From Lasiodiplodia sp. COLG20 (taxonomy: Eukaryota > Ascomycota > Dothideomycetes > Botryosphaeriales > Botryosphaeriaceae): a stretch of DNA of 64,000 nucleotides. The notes under the pieces were generated by a model, which did no database searches, was not told where the DNA came from, and was given only the letters and a program-made list of their open reading frames with translations. Each line of letters starts with the position of its first letter. Position 1 is the stretch's first letter. This document shows positions 1-10,751 of the stretch, piece after piece. Position numbers and translations under genes: made by a program. Location of the stretch: assembly GCA_009801085.1 (NCBI GenBank), contig VNWV01000002.1, positions 3,720,001 to 3,784,000 on the forward strand, written 5' to 3'.

Positions 1-1536
1 GTAGTCATCAGAATACGGCCTCCTGCCGACATCGTTCGGATTTGTGAAGTACAGGTCCGCGTTTCCGTACTGCATATACCTCTGGTCCAGGCAGGTCGGC
101 GCCGACGGATCGATCAATCTGCGATCAAGCACGAAGTGATCACCCGCCATACCCTCGTTCAGCGGAGCGTACTTCTCGTCCGGCGTGCATCTGATGACGG
201 GCGTGATGTTGGTACTACATCGGACGCCTTGCTTTCGCAGCCCGAGGAACATCTGCTCTGGCTCGGGAAACCTACTCCGGTCAATGGTGAACGTCCGGTA
301 GCCTCTCTGGATGTCTACGTCGATGTGCATGCCGTCAAGCGGGAATCCGTTTTCGCGGTACTTGCGGACGGCTTCCTCGACCTTCCATTGGCGGTCGTAC
401 CCGTAGCAACCTTGGTGGTAGCCGAGGACATAGCGGGGCATCAGTCTGGGCTTCCCGACAATGGAGGTGTACAGCCTGGTTATCTCTGCCGTGTTGTTTC
501 CGGCCATGAAGACACCCTGGAAGCTGTTGAACCTCGTTGCTACACGAAGCAAGCTGTCATCTGTCTTGCCAATGTCGAGGCAGACGTGGGAATAGTTGTC
601 GACGAAGGTTGCCACCTGCGACTGGTAGCCAGGATGTCTGTTCAGCTCTATCCAGAACGGCTCCGAGTGGTACAGTGGCTCCGCGGCCTCCTCCGGTCCT
701 TTCGCGTAAATGTTGTTGTAGCGCATGTTGTCAAAGTTAAAATAGTTCAGGTACACCTTATCCTTGAACAAGCTCTTCCCACCCTGTCCTCCAAATCCCA
801 TATACTTTGCCTGCGGTTGTTTTTCCACCGACAAGATTGTCGAACGCTGATCGTACTGCAATGGGTTCTCGATTGTCTGCCAGATGACAGCTCGTCCGGA
901 ATGACCCGGAATATCCACCGGTATGGTAACCGAGGGGCGTCCAAGGGGCGAAGCGACTTTGATTGTGCGGACTGCGGTAATTTTGAAAGGGCTCCGCTGG
1001 ATCCACAACTCAACTACAGGGAGGCGCTTCCCCTTGAGCACGACCACGGATCGAAGAATGAAGTGATTGACGTGCGTAGGGTCAAACTCGACGTCCCAGA
1101 CGATATCCTCAGCGGTATCCAGAACCCGAATCATCCTGGACAATCTTCCCTCGAGCATGGTCCGTCTGCCATTGTTAAATGATTTGGGCTGCGTGCTCTG
1201 GACTCAAGGCGGGACTCACGTATTCCACTCCGTGAAGTCCGATCCACGCCTGTAACCGGGATTGAACTGTATCCTCCATACGAGAGGACGGATGAACTGG
1301 ACGAGCAACACAGCTTCATCGTTCAGCCGGAAAATGCGGCCGTGAGAACTTGCTGGGTTTCTCGTCTTCTCTTCTGTGAGCTGGTCGTCCGGCCTGTACG
1401 TGACGCAATTGGGTTGGCATTTTGCCGTGAAGTTCTCAAAGAAGTCATCCGCGGGCACGAAGCGGTATGGGTCGTGGTGTTTCGGGTGCGCTGCATCTCC
1501 AGAAGTTTGCGTATTGTCTCGGCCGGCCCACGGCAT
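1..1536 (-). CDS. GH31 protein resembling alpha-1,4-glucan lyase, 3' end outside window
   Basis: Two exons are visible, 1220..1536 and <1..1165, with an intron at 1166..1219 (GTGAGT...CAG). Splicing gives a continuous WNTRTMLEG reading. About 494 residues are seen; family members have roughly 1050. Motifs in order are GFGGQGGKSLF, LNYFNFDNMRY, EPLYHSEPFW, FVDNYSHVCLD, GKPRLMPRYVLG, GMHIDVDIQRGYRTF and CSTNITPV. These match, from memory, the alpha-1,4-glucan lyases of morels and red algae (EC 4.2.2.13) better than ordinary alpha-glucosidases. Such lyases release 1,5-anhydro-D-fructose from starch or glycogen by elimination, generally inside the cell. The catalytic aspartates lie beyond the window edge, so lyase versus hydrolase cannot be decided here. 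An upstream in-frame ATG at 1599 would add 21 residues with a short hydrophobic run; the 1536 start fits an intracellular enzyme. The next gene upstream (LYS2) is on the same strand. Confidence 0.75.
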
Positions 1537-2432
1537 CGTGAAAAGGAGGAAAATGAAAGAAAACGAGTGAATTGAAGTAGAAAGTGAGGATTGCTGCAAG
1601 AAGTCCCGAGAAAAGCGACGCCGACGCTTGATGCTTCAAAAACACACGCTGAAGTGAAAGTGATGTAGCAAACTGCGCGATTAAAACGGAAGCGGTGGGC
1701 AAAACTCATGGATATAGCAACTTCACTCAGATAGGCTGACTCGGGCCAGGGGTCCGCTTGGAGCGCTACGAGAGCAAGCACGCACGTGTTACTATCCTCT
1801 TTCAGTTAGCTCAGCTGGGCGAGGCCGGTTACGGTCTAGAATCGCGGCCACAATTGTACACAGGCAAGCCCCTGAATCATGAGTTATACCAAAGCCACAA
1901 CCGCCTCTTCCGAAGCTCCATATGAATTTTCATTCGTATTTCCGACTTCGTCTGCCGGCGAGAAAAGAAGGGAGTAGGGGTGTCGATTTCTCGTCCCATC
2001 TACAGCTACATCAGATCCGTGCGGCGCACGGATAGAGACACACCCCCAACAACCATTCATTGCACCAATGAACAGCAATTGATATCCAGCGTTCACGTCC
2101 TGCCCAAAATCTTCCTCTAAGCTTTGGGCTTCCTCCTTGTCGTGAAGACTGAGGCTGATCAAAAGAGATCCACGTTCGCATTTGGTGCTGGCGTGGTCCC
2201 AAACCACCACCATCGTCCGATGCTCTGGGTAAGCCTTCACTGCAACATCTGAGTCACAAGACGGCTGACACAGCTGGATATTCGCAGTGCACCGGGGTCA
2301 ATGCACGAAAGTTACGTGAATACAAAGACAGACGCTAGTATCGCATTTTCCTTTTCACAGACCATTTACATATGAGCACCAAAAAATAAACCAAATCCCC
2401 CGGTTTTGCCTTCAAACCTTTCTACTACCTGT
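1537..2432. other. Intergenic region upstream of the GH31 gene
   Basis: This holds the promoter of the GH31 gene and the 3' region of LYS2. A 118-codon open frame on the minus strand (1884..2240) has no recognisable domain and no support as a gene. I see no repeat. Confidence 0.5.
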
Positions 2433-5400
2433 CTATGCGCTACCGCCACGACCCCCAATCTTACTCAGCGCCGCCTTCTGTTCGGCGCTGAACTCGCACT
2501 TGGGCAGCGCTCTCTCGCCAGTCTTCGTCGGGGGCGGCAGGAACCCGACCGCAACCAAGAAGGCTAGGTACGCACCAACTGTCTCGACCGTGACGGCACT
2601 ACCGGCCGAAACGTCCTCGCCGGTCCACTTGGCATCAGCGCGTAGCGCGGCTGCAGCCTGCGCATCGTCGAGCTCAGGGGCGATGGTGTCGGCAGGGAGG
2701 TTGCCGGTGACGAAGTGGAAGAGTGGGAGCAAAGCGTGCTCCTCCTTCTCGCCATCAATGGAAGCCGCGACATAGTCCTCCATCTTGGTACGCCATTCGT
2801 CGTACGACACCTGCGGAATGTCGTAGCCATATGACTCGAGCGAGCCGACGAACTCGTTGAAGGTAAGGCGAGGGTGGCTGGTAACCTGCGTGACTCCAAG
2901 AGGCTCGACGGGCGGGTTGAGGGTCGAGGCAACGACGACGCGAGCGACGTGGGTGACGGGGACCTGGTTGACCGTGTTCTGGATATCCGGACGAGCGTTG
3001 AGCTGGAGGCAGCCCTTCAAGAGACGGACGAGGAAGTCATCGGTGATCGAGGTACCAGTGACAGGGTCACCAGTGACGTATCCAGGACGGATAACGGCAC
3101 CCTTGAGACCGCGCTTACCAGCCTCGCGGACAATGTATTCACTGGCCCACTTAGACTGGCCGTATCCAGTGCCGAGACCCTTGCGGCTGCCCTCCATATC
3201 GTCGGCCTCCAGAACACCCTTGCCGCCCGCTGCCACGCTCTCCTGGGAGAGCTTCACGTAGTGCTCGCTATCCAGGGTCGAGGTAGAGCTGACAAAGCCA
3301 AGCTGCTTGGGCTTGCCGCTTGTACACAGCGCAATGGCGTTCATCGTGGACAGCACGTTGGGGGAGCGGAGGCTGGAGTACGGTTGCATCCAGTTGACCA
3401 AGGCGCCGTTGTGGATGATGACGTCAGTCTCGTTGGCAACGCGCTCCCAAGCCTCCTTCTCAAGTCCGAGATTGGGCTTGGATAGATCGCCAATGACAAC
3501 CTCGAGCTGCGAGCGCCAGGCCTCGGACCAGATACCGTACGCCTGGCAGGTGGAAGCAATACGCTCAAGACCGGCGGCAGGGTCCTTGGCACGAACGTGC
3601 GCAATGACACGCAAGTTGCGGCTAAGCAAGTCCCTCAGAAGGTAAGAACCCAGGAAACCAGTGGCACCAGTGAGGAAAACGGTCTTGGACTCCGAGAAGT
3701 CAAGGGTGGCAGACGGGATGGATTTCGGCAGTTGTTGCGCAAGCTCGCGAGCATCGGCAGAATAAGCTTCATCCGTAACGTCATCAGGAGCAGGAGCGTG
3801 CTCCAGACGCAGACCAGCTGGATCCTGAGCGCGGTCTATTTCGGTGGAGAAAGCCTCGAGAGTTTGCGACTGGAAGATGACGCTCATGGGAACGTCGATG
3901 CCCTTCCACGTCCTCCTAACCTGAAGAAGCATCTGTTGGGCCAGGATCGAGTGACCGCCCTCTTCGAAGAAGTTTGATTCGGGAGTCAACATGCGAGCCG
4001 ACGTGTTCGGCAGCAGCTTACCCCAGATCTCAGCAACCTTCTTCTGGGTCTCGGTCATGGAGGCAGCGACTTGGGAAGGTCTCCTGCCGGCGGCAAGGAG
4101 AAGATCGGTAGGCTCAGGGAATGGCAGGGCCGGCTTGTCGATCTTGCCGTTGGGGTTGAGCGGCATGCGAGACAGGGGGACGAAAACGCTGGGAACTGCG
4201 TAAGATGGCACCTTGGTCTTGAGGAAGCTCCTGCAGTCATCCGACAAGGGCTTGAACTTCTTCAACATGCCAACCATGGTCTCATCCTGGGAGTCATCCG
4301 CAGCAAGACCCTTTTCTTCCAGCCACTGGAGCCAGCGCTTCATTTCGGGAACAATGTAGCTGACCAGAGTCGGCTCCTCGTCCTTGTTCCTGCGCACCAG
4401 AGTGACGTTTTCACGAATGAGCGGGTGGCGCGACAAGTGGGTATCAATCTCGCCGAGCTCGATACGGAAACCTCTGATCTTGACCTGGTTGTCGATGCGG
4501 CCAGTACACTCGACGTTGCCGTCAGCAGTGTAACGACCCAAGTCACCAGTGCGGTAGAGACGATCACGAGGGCCCTTGTAGAATTGCCGCCAGGGCTCCT
4601 TGACCCCGGAGGCGGCGACCTTCTCCTCATCCTGCTTAACCCACTGAGCAGGGTCGACGAACCAATTGGCGATGAACTTGGACTCGTTCAACTTGGCAGT
4701 AGTCTCGTCGTTGCCAAGGTATCCCTCTGCCAGGCCACCCGCTCTGGTAAAGATTTCTCCCTGCTCGCCGACATCGCAGATACGGTTCCTGTTCTCGCGG
4801 TCGACGACCAGCAATTGGACATCAAGCATACCCTTGCCGGCGGGAATGATATCGCCCATGGTGTCCAGGAAGTTGGGGTCGTCGTTCTTGCTCGGAACCT
4901 CGAAGTAGGACACAGCGCGCTGAGTCTCGGTGGTTCCGTACATGTTGACGATGCGAACATTGTGCGCCAGCTCCTGTAGCCTCTTGCAATCTCTCTTGAT
5001 CAAAACATCACCGACAAAGAAAGAGTGGTGGAGCGAGGGGAATTGCGCGCTGGCGCCTCCAACGAGGATTTGGCCCATGGCAGGGGTGAGGTGGGTAACG
5101 GTGGCCTTGTAGTTGCGCATCCATTCGGCGAGGAGCTCGTGTGCAATATCGTCGCGGCTGGGAACAAGGAGCTGCGCTCCAAGGAAGAGGGGCGTGAAGA
5201 TATCTCTCTGCGCCGGTTAACAAAAGACGGGCTATTCGCTGAGCCTAGGATTTACGCACCTGGATAGGGTCGTGGGCAATCCCAGACAGCATAGTAAACC
5301 TGTCATTTTCAGACAGATTGAATCTTTGTGCCATCCAGGGGAAGTAGTATGCCAGAGAGAAGTGGCGGCCCTGCACACCCTTGGGTCTACCTTCGGAGCC

Positions 5401-6135
5401 ACTGGTGAAGGAGAGGGTCGGGATAGAGTCGGGACCAACCAAGACACCAGGCAGCTGGCCCTTGACAGACTCCTGCGCCTCGAGGCAGTCCTTGCCATCG
5501 ACCTCACCACCAGCCAGAGTACCGTCGTCCCGAAGCTTGAGAGCAGGCACTTCTGCCTTGATGCTCAGGTTCTGAGTGATGAATTCTCTGACCTTGTCTG
5601 GCAGCTTGCCTGCTTCCTCGGTAGCGCGCTCGATCTGAACGAGGAATCTGGGGCTCGCGACTTCCAGGTATATTGTCTGGCGGTCGGGAGGGTACTGGGG
5701 ATCGAGGACACTGACGGTGGCACCGGCCTTCAGGGCGCCCATGTATGCCACGACGAGGTCGACACTGCGGCGGGTCAGAAGCGTGCTAGTAAAACGGGTG
5801 CCGGCTATCCACTGACCCACGGTGGGCGTAGACCATAACAACGTCTCCGCGCTCGCAGCCATGCGCTACAAAGTGGTGGGCGAGCTGGTTAGAGCTCTCA
5901 TTGATCTGCTTGTAGGTGAAGACACGCTCGGGGGTGCGGGCGCTCGGGGTTTCGACAACGCATGGTCTCTCGGGGTGCTTCTCAGCATTGGCGGCGAATA
6001 TTTCGTGGATTGCTGGGCGCGGTTGAGCAATTGGCTACTTGGTGAAGTGAGTTCATGTTTACCTCCGCGGTAGTCGCTCCAGTGAAGGTCGGCGGTGGGG
6101 TCCGGGAGGACCGATGCGGTGCCGTTCTGAGCCAT
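2433..6135 (-). CDS. lys2: L-2-aminoadipate reductase large subunit (alpha-aminoadipate reductase)
   Basis: Four exons: 6063..6135, 5817..6012, 5260..5764 and 2433..5207. The introns are 50, 52 and 52 bp, and splicing gives 1182 residues. The enzyme activates 2-aminoadipate with ATP, holds it on phosphopantetheine and reduces it with NADPH to the semialdehyde in fungal lysine biosynthesis. NRPS-like motifs run in order: adenylation [41 protein letters not shown] and [12 protein letters not shown]; carrier site [13 protein letters not shown], whose Ser takes the pantetheine; then a thioester reductase with the nucleotide-binding [14 protein letters not shown] and the short-chain-dehydrogenase-type YGQSK. 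It lacks the N-terminal stretch of about 200 residues present in the 1392-residue yeast Lys2. The MAQNGTASV start is the first ATG in good context. It is divergent from the membrane protein gene at 6657, with 521 bp between starts. Activity would need a phosphopantetheinyl transferase (Lys5), which is not in this window. Confidence 0.95.
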
Positions 6136-6656
6136 TGCTGCTGCAGGACCAGGCCAGGGGAAGGGAAAAGGAAAGGAATGGGAGGCAGAACGGTGGTGAA
6201 AAAAGAGCCGGCCGTTCAGAGGTGGGACGAGGTGGGCTGCATGAGTCAACAGCAATCAGTCGCGCGTCGCAGAAAAACCTGGGGAATGACGTCCGGCTTC
6301 GGCGGGGCCCTGGCCGTGGCGCTGCGGCGGTCTTGGCAGGGCTTATCCGGCCCGATGAACATCATCGCGCTGATTCGCGCGCGCCGACCACTGGACGCGC
6401 AACACCAACTTTACCCAGGCGCGCCGCCCCTCGCAACTTCATCACGCCTGTTGTCACCTCCTGGCGTGCTTTCGAAGGGCGCTCCTCTCATCCCGCTCTG
6501 TCTCGCCCACACCGCCCCGTTGGCTGTCACCATCACTCGTTCAATCGCCCTTCCGTGGCCCTTGTCGCTCCCGCCCTACATAGGGGCCGCGAGCTGCTCG
6601 TATCCCTTCCATCGCTCCGCATGTCGCTCTAGTCGTCGATCATACCCCGCTCCACA
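6136..6656. promoter_or_regulatory. Divergent promoter of lys2 and the type II membrane protein gene
   Basis: This 521-bp gap lies between two outward-facing start codons, so it must hold both promoters. It is GC-rich near 6300-6420. I could not pick out a confident Gcn4/CpcA site (TGASTCA) by eye beyond a TGAGTCA at 6241..6247, which fits that consensus and would suit a lysine biosynthesis gene. Confidence 0.5.
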
Positions 6657-8483
6657 ATGGCCCGCATCTTCATTCCTCCCCGCTACAAGGTCGTGCTCGC
6701 CATCGTCGTATTTTTCTTGGTGAGCTTGATGCTGTTCGGCTCTCCAACCAACATCGATCACGTTCCCACCTACCAAGAGGTCTCCGAGAAGATCAAGAAC
6801 CCCAACCTGCCACAAATCCCGAATTCGTACAATCCGTTTGCGCCAACAGCCCACAAGCCGCCCGTGCAAGCCAACAGCTCCAGCGGCGAGACATCATGGT
6901 TCAGTGACTGGAAGTGGCAGAATCCCTTTTCGTCCTCCATTACTCTGGACGAGAACAGGGCCGTCCTCCCGCCTTTGCGACCTCGCCAACCCATCTATAC
7001 ATTCTATGATGGCGATGCGAAGCAAGACCCAGCCATCCGCGAGGCTGAAGAGCAGCTGCTTCTGCAGTGGCGACGCGCTTGGTGGGCCCAAGGTTTCAAG
7101 CCTGTGGTTTTAGGTCGTGGCGAAGCCATGAATAACCCTCTGTACAAAACTTTGCAGCTGGCCAACCTCAAGGAGTCGCCCGAGCTACAGAAGCTGGAGC
7201 TTGAAGTTGCCCGCTGGCTGGCATGGGGAAACATGGGCACTGGAATCATGACCAACTGGCTCACTCTTCCCATGGCTCCTCACGATGATCCCTTCCTTGT
7301 CATGCTTCGCCGTGGAGAATATCCTAAGCTCACGCGTTACGAGCTTCTCCGGAACGGTCTGTTCGTTGGAGAGAAGGACGCAATCAATGCTGCAGCCAAA
7401 GCCGCTCTGAACGATCCTGTAAAGTTGAAAAAGGCTTCGGATATGGTCGATGCAATTCCCCAAGACATGTGGACGGTAGAAAAGCAGGGTGATGCCATCG
7501 CTCTTTACGACCTCGTGACCATCAGGGACAAGTACAAAGACGTCGCCAAACTACTCGAAGGCAAGGCAAGCGCCGAAGGTCTCAAGGCTTTGGCGCAGTT
7601 GATGAATGCGCATCTCCACAACACATGGCAGAGCAACTTTGACGAGGGCGTGATTGTCGTCAAGCCCGTGCCAACGCACATGACGGCGCTGAGCGAAGAG
7701 GCCATCGACATCGCGCGTAATCTGACGCAGTGTTCTGAATCGCCCATGCCCGCCACCAACCCGCCTAACCGCAAATACAAGGCCTGCGTCGCCTCGACGC
7801 CCATGAAGGTCACGATCCTGCCCGTTTTTCGGAATAGTAGCAAGGTCTTCAACATCGGCACCGTCCCACACCCCTACACGTTCCTCTCGCTCAACTACCA
7901 GCCCGACGTCCTCAACGCGCGCTTCCTGCGCCGTGAAGTCAAGGAGCGAGACCTCTGGCTCGCCTCGGCCACGAAGGAGATCCTCGGCGCTGGCCGCAGC
8001 GCCGGCACGCGCCTCTCGCACTTCAAGGAAGCTGTCGCTTCGGAACGCGGCGCTTACCACTCGCTCTGGCTCACCGCCGAGCGCGAGTCGCAGAAGGACC
8101 TCAACTGGATCTTCGGCTTCAACCTGCCTAACTCGCCTCCGGACGATGGCCACTCCGAAACCCCTGTCCCCGGCCCCGAGCGCCGGCCCCCTCCACCCAA
8201 GCCCGACGGCCCCGTCCCGACCGAGCAGGAGCTCGGCCGCGAGCGCGAGCTCATGCGCAAGGCCCGTGACGCCATCAAGAGCAAGGTCAAAGAGATGATC
8301 CGCGTCAGGGAGGCTGTCGAAGCGTGGAACATCGCGGACGCCGAGGCGTGGCGGTTCGCCCGTGCGTTCTCGGCGCGTCGGCGTATGGAGCGGCTGGTGT
8401 GGGAGGAAGAGGAGAGCAAGTTCGCTGGTGCGGAGAGGAGGAAGGGGAGCAGCTGGGGGAGATGGTTCGACAAGGACAATTGA
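6657..8483 (+). CDS. Type II membrane protein, conserved in fungi, function unknown
   Basis: Single exon, 608 residues, with start context CACAATGGCC. A short basic N-terminus (MARIFIPPRYK) precedes one membrane segment at about residues 11-28 (VVLAIVVFFLVSLMLFG), which predicts a type II protein with a lumenal body. After a Pro/Ser-rich stem comes a globular part opening with QPIYTFYDGDAKQDP, followed by a region with AWGNMGTGIMTNWLTLPMA. This topology and these motifs resemble Golgi or ER glycosyltransferase-like fungal proteins, but I cannot name a family. The C-terminus (from about residue 520) is charged and probably helical, with a proline run ERRPPPPKPDGP before it. It is divergent from lys2. 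Confidence 0.8.
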   Translation: MARIFIPPRYKVVLAIVVFFLVSLMLFGSPTNIDHVPTYQEVSEKIKNPNLPQIPNSYNPFAPTAHKPPVQANSSSGETSWFSDWKWQNPFSSSITLDENRAVLPPLRPRQPIYTFYDGDAKQDPAIREAEEQLLLQWRRAWWAQGFKPVVLGRGEAMNNPLYKTLQLANLKESPELQKLELEVARWLAWGNMGTGIMTNWLTLPMAPHDDPFLVMLRRGEYPKLTRYELLRNGLFVGEKDAINAAAKAALNDPVKLKKASDMVDAIPQDMWTVEKQGDAIALYDLVTIRDKYKDVAKLLEGKASAEGLKALAQLMNAHLHNTWQSNFDEGVIVVKPVPTHMTALSEEAIDIARNLTQCSESPMPATNPPNRKYKACVASTPMKVTILPVFRNSSKVFNIGTVPHPYTFLSLNYQPDVLNARFLRREVKERDLWLASATKEILGAGRSAGTRLSHFKEAVASERGAYHSLWLTAERESQKDLNWIFGFNLPNSPPDDGHSETPVPGPERRPPPPKPDGPVPTEQELGRERELMRKARDAIKSKVKEMIRVREAVEAWNIADAEAWRFARAFSARRRMERLVWEEEESKFAGAERRKGSSWGRWFDKDN

Positions 8484-8740
8484 AGAGTTAGAGCTTCTTG
8501 GCATTCCCGTTGGTGAAAGATATAGGAAGCGGAGAGACGAAAATCCAACACAACACGATACGGGATAGACTTGGATTGTTTTGTTTTACATACTTTGGGG
8601 CTCGTTCGGATAAAGGGGTCTTGAATGGGAAGTGTACCATCATATCCTACGGCGCAGGCGTCTTGTTTGTAACAATTCTTTTTTGGTTATGTCTCTCTGA
8701 TGGGATAGAAGTGGGTGGAGTACAGGGAGAAGCCCTTCAC
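8484..8740. other. 3' flank of the membrane protein gene
   Basis: Presumed 3' UTR and spacer. I see no gene, and it ends at the first copy of the direct repeat at 8741. Confidence 0.4.
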
Positions 8741-8812
8741 TAAATGCTGTTCACCTTGTTGGGCTTTGACATTTCCCGAAACGCTCGAATTTTTTTACAC
8801 AAGACTAGCTCT
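8741..8812. repeat. Left copy of an imperfect direct repeat
   Basis: It begins TAAATGCTGTTC, has a 15-nt insert absent from the right copy, then GACATTTCCCGAAACGCTCG and a T7 run, ending AAGACTAGCTCT. The right copy is at 9681..9740. Outside the insert the differences are mostly transitions plus a change in T-run length. Confidence 0.6.
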
Positions 8813-8942
8813 TGGTCGCGACGCCTCACCCTCGCCATCCACCGCGCCGCCTTGCCTCCTCAGCCAGATCAGCACGCTTGGGCAGCCCGTTCTCTCCACC
8901 AACCGCGCCGCCGCGCCGCCTCGCCGCCTCAGCCAGACTACC

Positions 8943-9683
8943 ATGGCAGATCCATATGCAGATTTCCATAGTGACCCCATCGAACCGCTAGAGGATGAAC
9001 CGCCTACGAACTCGAAAGCGGGTCTACAATTCCAGAAGTTGATGCTGGAATTCTGGAGTGAAGATCGTATTGCCTCAAAGGCGGCTCTGCAACCGCAGAA
9101 GCTCAAGAAGAAAGCTTCTTCGACGCAATACAAAGTCGAGTTTGCAGAAAAGATCTGGAATGTCCTTTGTACTACCCACGGCTTGCGGTTTACCGACAAG
9201 AATCCTCCTGATGTTACAGCTCTTATTCGTCTGGCCGCCGCTCTTGTAAATCGCCTTCGTCCTGGACAGCAGTCTAAACTCACACCATCTGTTTCAACTA
9301 TTCGGTCCCATATGGTATTTGTACTCAATTACCTCGTCTTTACCTACTCTAGCTTCAAGTGGACTCAGCATGGCATCCTTCGGCTAGAGTCTTTTCTAAA
9401 CGCTGAGGTCGCCAGCGGACGTTTAACACGAGGCCTCTGGAGGAAAAGAGAATGGGTTGGAGCCACCCTGGTTACCCAGACCATTAGGACTTACCTAGAG
9501 ACTGCTCTTACAGAAGGGAGTCGAAGCTGGGACTGTACTGGATCGTGTGTGCTGTCCCTCCCTCCCTCACTGCGACTGCTGCTCGAAGTGATGATATCAC
9601 CCGCTCTAATAGATGGGCGGGGGTCAGTTTTTGAGTGGAGGCATGTCATCATCACTATTAATGGGCTTCTCATGAAGGTATAA
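8943..9683 (+). pseudogene. Truncated ORF resembling the N-terminal part of a fungal recombinase-like family
   Basis: 246 codons from an ATG in good context (CTACCATGG) to a stop whose TAA is the first triplet of the right direct repeat (9681). Motifs such as VNRLRPGQQSKL, GRLTRGLWRKREWVG, SWDC and FEWRHVIITI recall the front half of large fungal proteins found near mobile elements, possibly tyrosine-recombinase-like. I cannot name the family with certainty. In related proteins, as I remember them, the WD segment is followed by a conserved CLSL...R.GD stretch; here that part is garbled (SCVLSLPPSLRLLLE), which suggests decay. An in-frame ATG at 8715 would add 76 residues through the left repeat and is less likely. 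The likeliest reading is a remnant of a mobile element. Confidence 0.4.
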
Positions 9684-9740
9684 ATGCTGTTCGACATTTC
9701 TCGGAATGCTTGAATTTTTTTTCACGCAAGACCAGCTCTC
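9681..9740. repeat. Right copy of an imperfect direct repeat
   Basis: It begins TAAATGCTGTTC, continues GACATTTCTCGGAATGCTTG with a T8 run, and ends AAGACCAGCTCT. It matches 8741..8812 apart from the 15-nt insert there, with C/T and A/G differences. The two copies bracket the truncated recombinase-like ORF. Confidence 0.6.
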
Positions 9741-9886
9741 AGTGCCATGACCGACTTCCTTTTCATGAACGCCCTCTTCGTCAAAAACATATCATACAAT
9801 TGAATAGAATCCGAAATGCTCTCAGATCTCCATCACCAAAAACCTTCGGCGTGAAGGAGGCAAGAGCAAGAGAGATGAGAACCTCT

Positions 9887-10379
9887 CTATTTGCAAGAGT
9901 CGCTGCCGACGATGAACTCGCCGTCCGAGTTCTCGCAACCGCACTCGGTGGTGTTGGGGTCCCTGATGCAACCAGTGCCGACGCCAGAGGACTCGCCGTT
10001 GTCACTACAGAAAAACAATCAGCAATCGCATCCTGGCAGGTTCCAGAAAGACTTATACTCACTTCCAGAAGAAGGTCCAGCCGTCGGAGTTGGCGGTGAG
10101 CTGGCCATCGGTGGGGGCGGTGCAGGTGTAGGCCTCGCAGGTGCCGTACGAGATGCCGTTGGAGTTGGTCTTGGTGCGAGTCCAGACAGCGAAGGTCTGG
10201 GTGCCGGAGACACGCGTGTTGTGCGAGCACTCAGCGGCCTGAATGTTGGTCGACTTCTTGGTCGCCGAGCACGCCGGGCTCTTGGGCACCTTGCCCTTGG
10301 TGTTGGTCGTGCACGGGTCGAGCGTCGCTGACACAGTGGCGGCGGTTGCGAGCACAGCGGCGAAGGTGGTGAAGCGCAT
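9887..10379 (-). CDS. Small secreted cysteine-rich protein
   Basis: Two exons, 10063..10379 and 9887..10004, with a 58-bp intron (GTGAGT...TGTAG), give 144 residues. The N-terminus MRFTTFAAVLATAATVSA is a classical signal peptide with a likely cut after residue 18. The mature part of about 126 residues has nine cysteines, is rich in Thr/Ser/Asn and ends GSDSCK. Spacing includes CTTNT, SPACSA, AAECSH, GTCEAYTC, TGCIRD and TECGC. Small size, secretion and disulfide potential are the usual criteria for a candidate effector or apoplastic protein. I recognise no family, and nine is an odd number, so at least one cysteine is unpaired or intermolecular. The gene sits beside repeat-derived DNA. Confidence 0.75.
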
Positions 10380-10541
10380 GGTGAAAATTGTTTTGAAATA
10401 TCTTAACCGGTAAGACTTGAAACTTGAAACGAAGGACGTGAAGTCGTGCTGAAGAGAGCGGAAGGCGTTTTGCTGCGGTTGGGCTGGGTGGAGCTGGAGA
10501 AGGAAGATTCCACACTGCTTGGCTGACGGGTGTTTATATAG

Positions 10542-10751
10542 GACTTTCTCGTCAGGGAGCTTGGGGTTCTAGAGCCGCTCAGCCGCTCGGAAGAAGACGA
10601 GCATGGGATGATTCGCGACCAGGTTTGGGCATGTTTGAAGCTCGGCCAAGACCTCGAGCGCCATGATGATCCGTGGGTTGTGAAACCCGACACCATCTTC
10701 GTCGGCAAGGCCGCCCTACATCCGCTATTCCTCGAACTGCCGTGCAAATGA
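10542..10751 (+). pseudogene. Relic open frame, 69 codons
   Basis: An open frame with coding-like composition, including HGMIRDQVWACLKLGQDLE and DTIFVGKAALHPLFLELP, runs from just after a TAG to a TGA at 10749. It has no start codon in a sensible position and no partner exon I can find. It is most likely the 3' end of a dead gene, or a terminal exon without its gene. No function is assigned. Confidence 0.25.

Noticed and set aside
136..1182. 348-codon open frame on the plus strand
   Set aside because: It is the complement of the GH31 gene, whose minus-strand frame has clear family motifs.
1884..2240. 118-codon frame on the minus strand between GH31 and lys2
   Set aside because: No recognisable motif, and it lies where the GH31 promoter should be.
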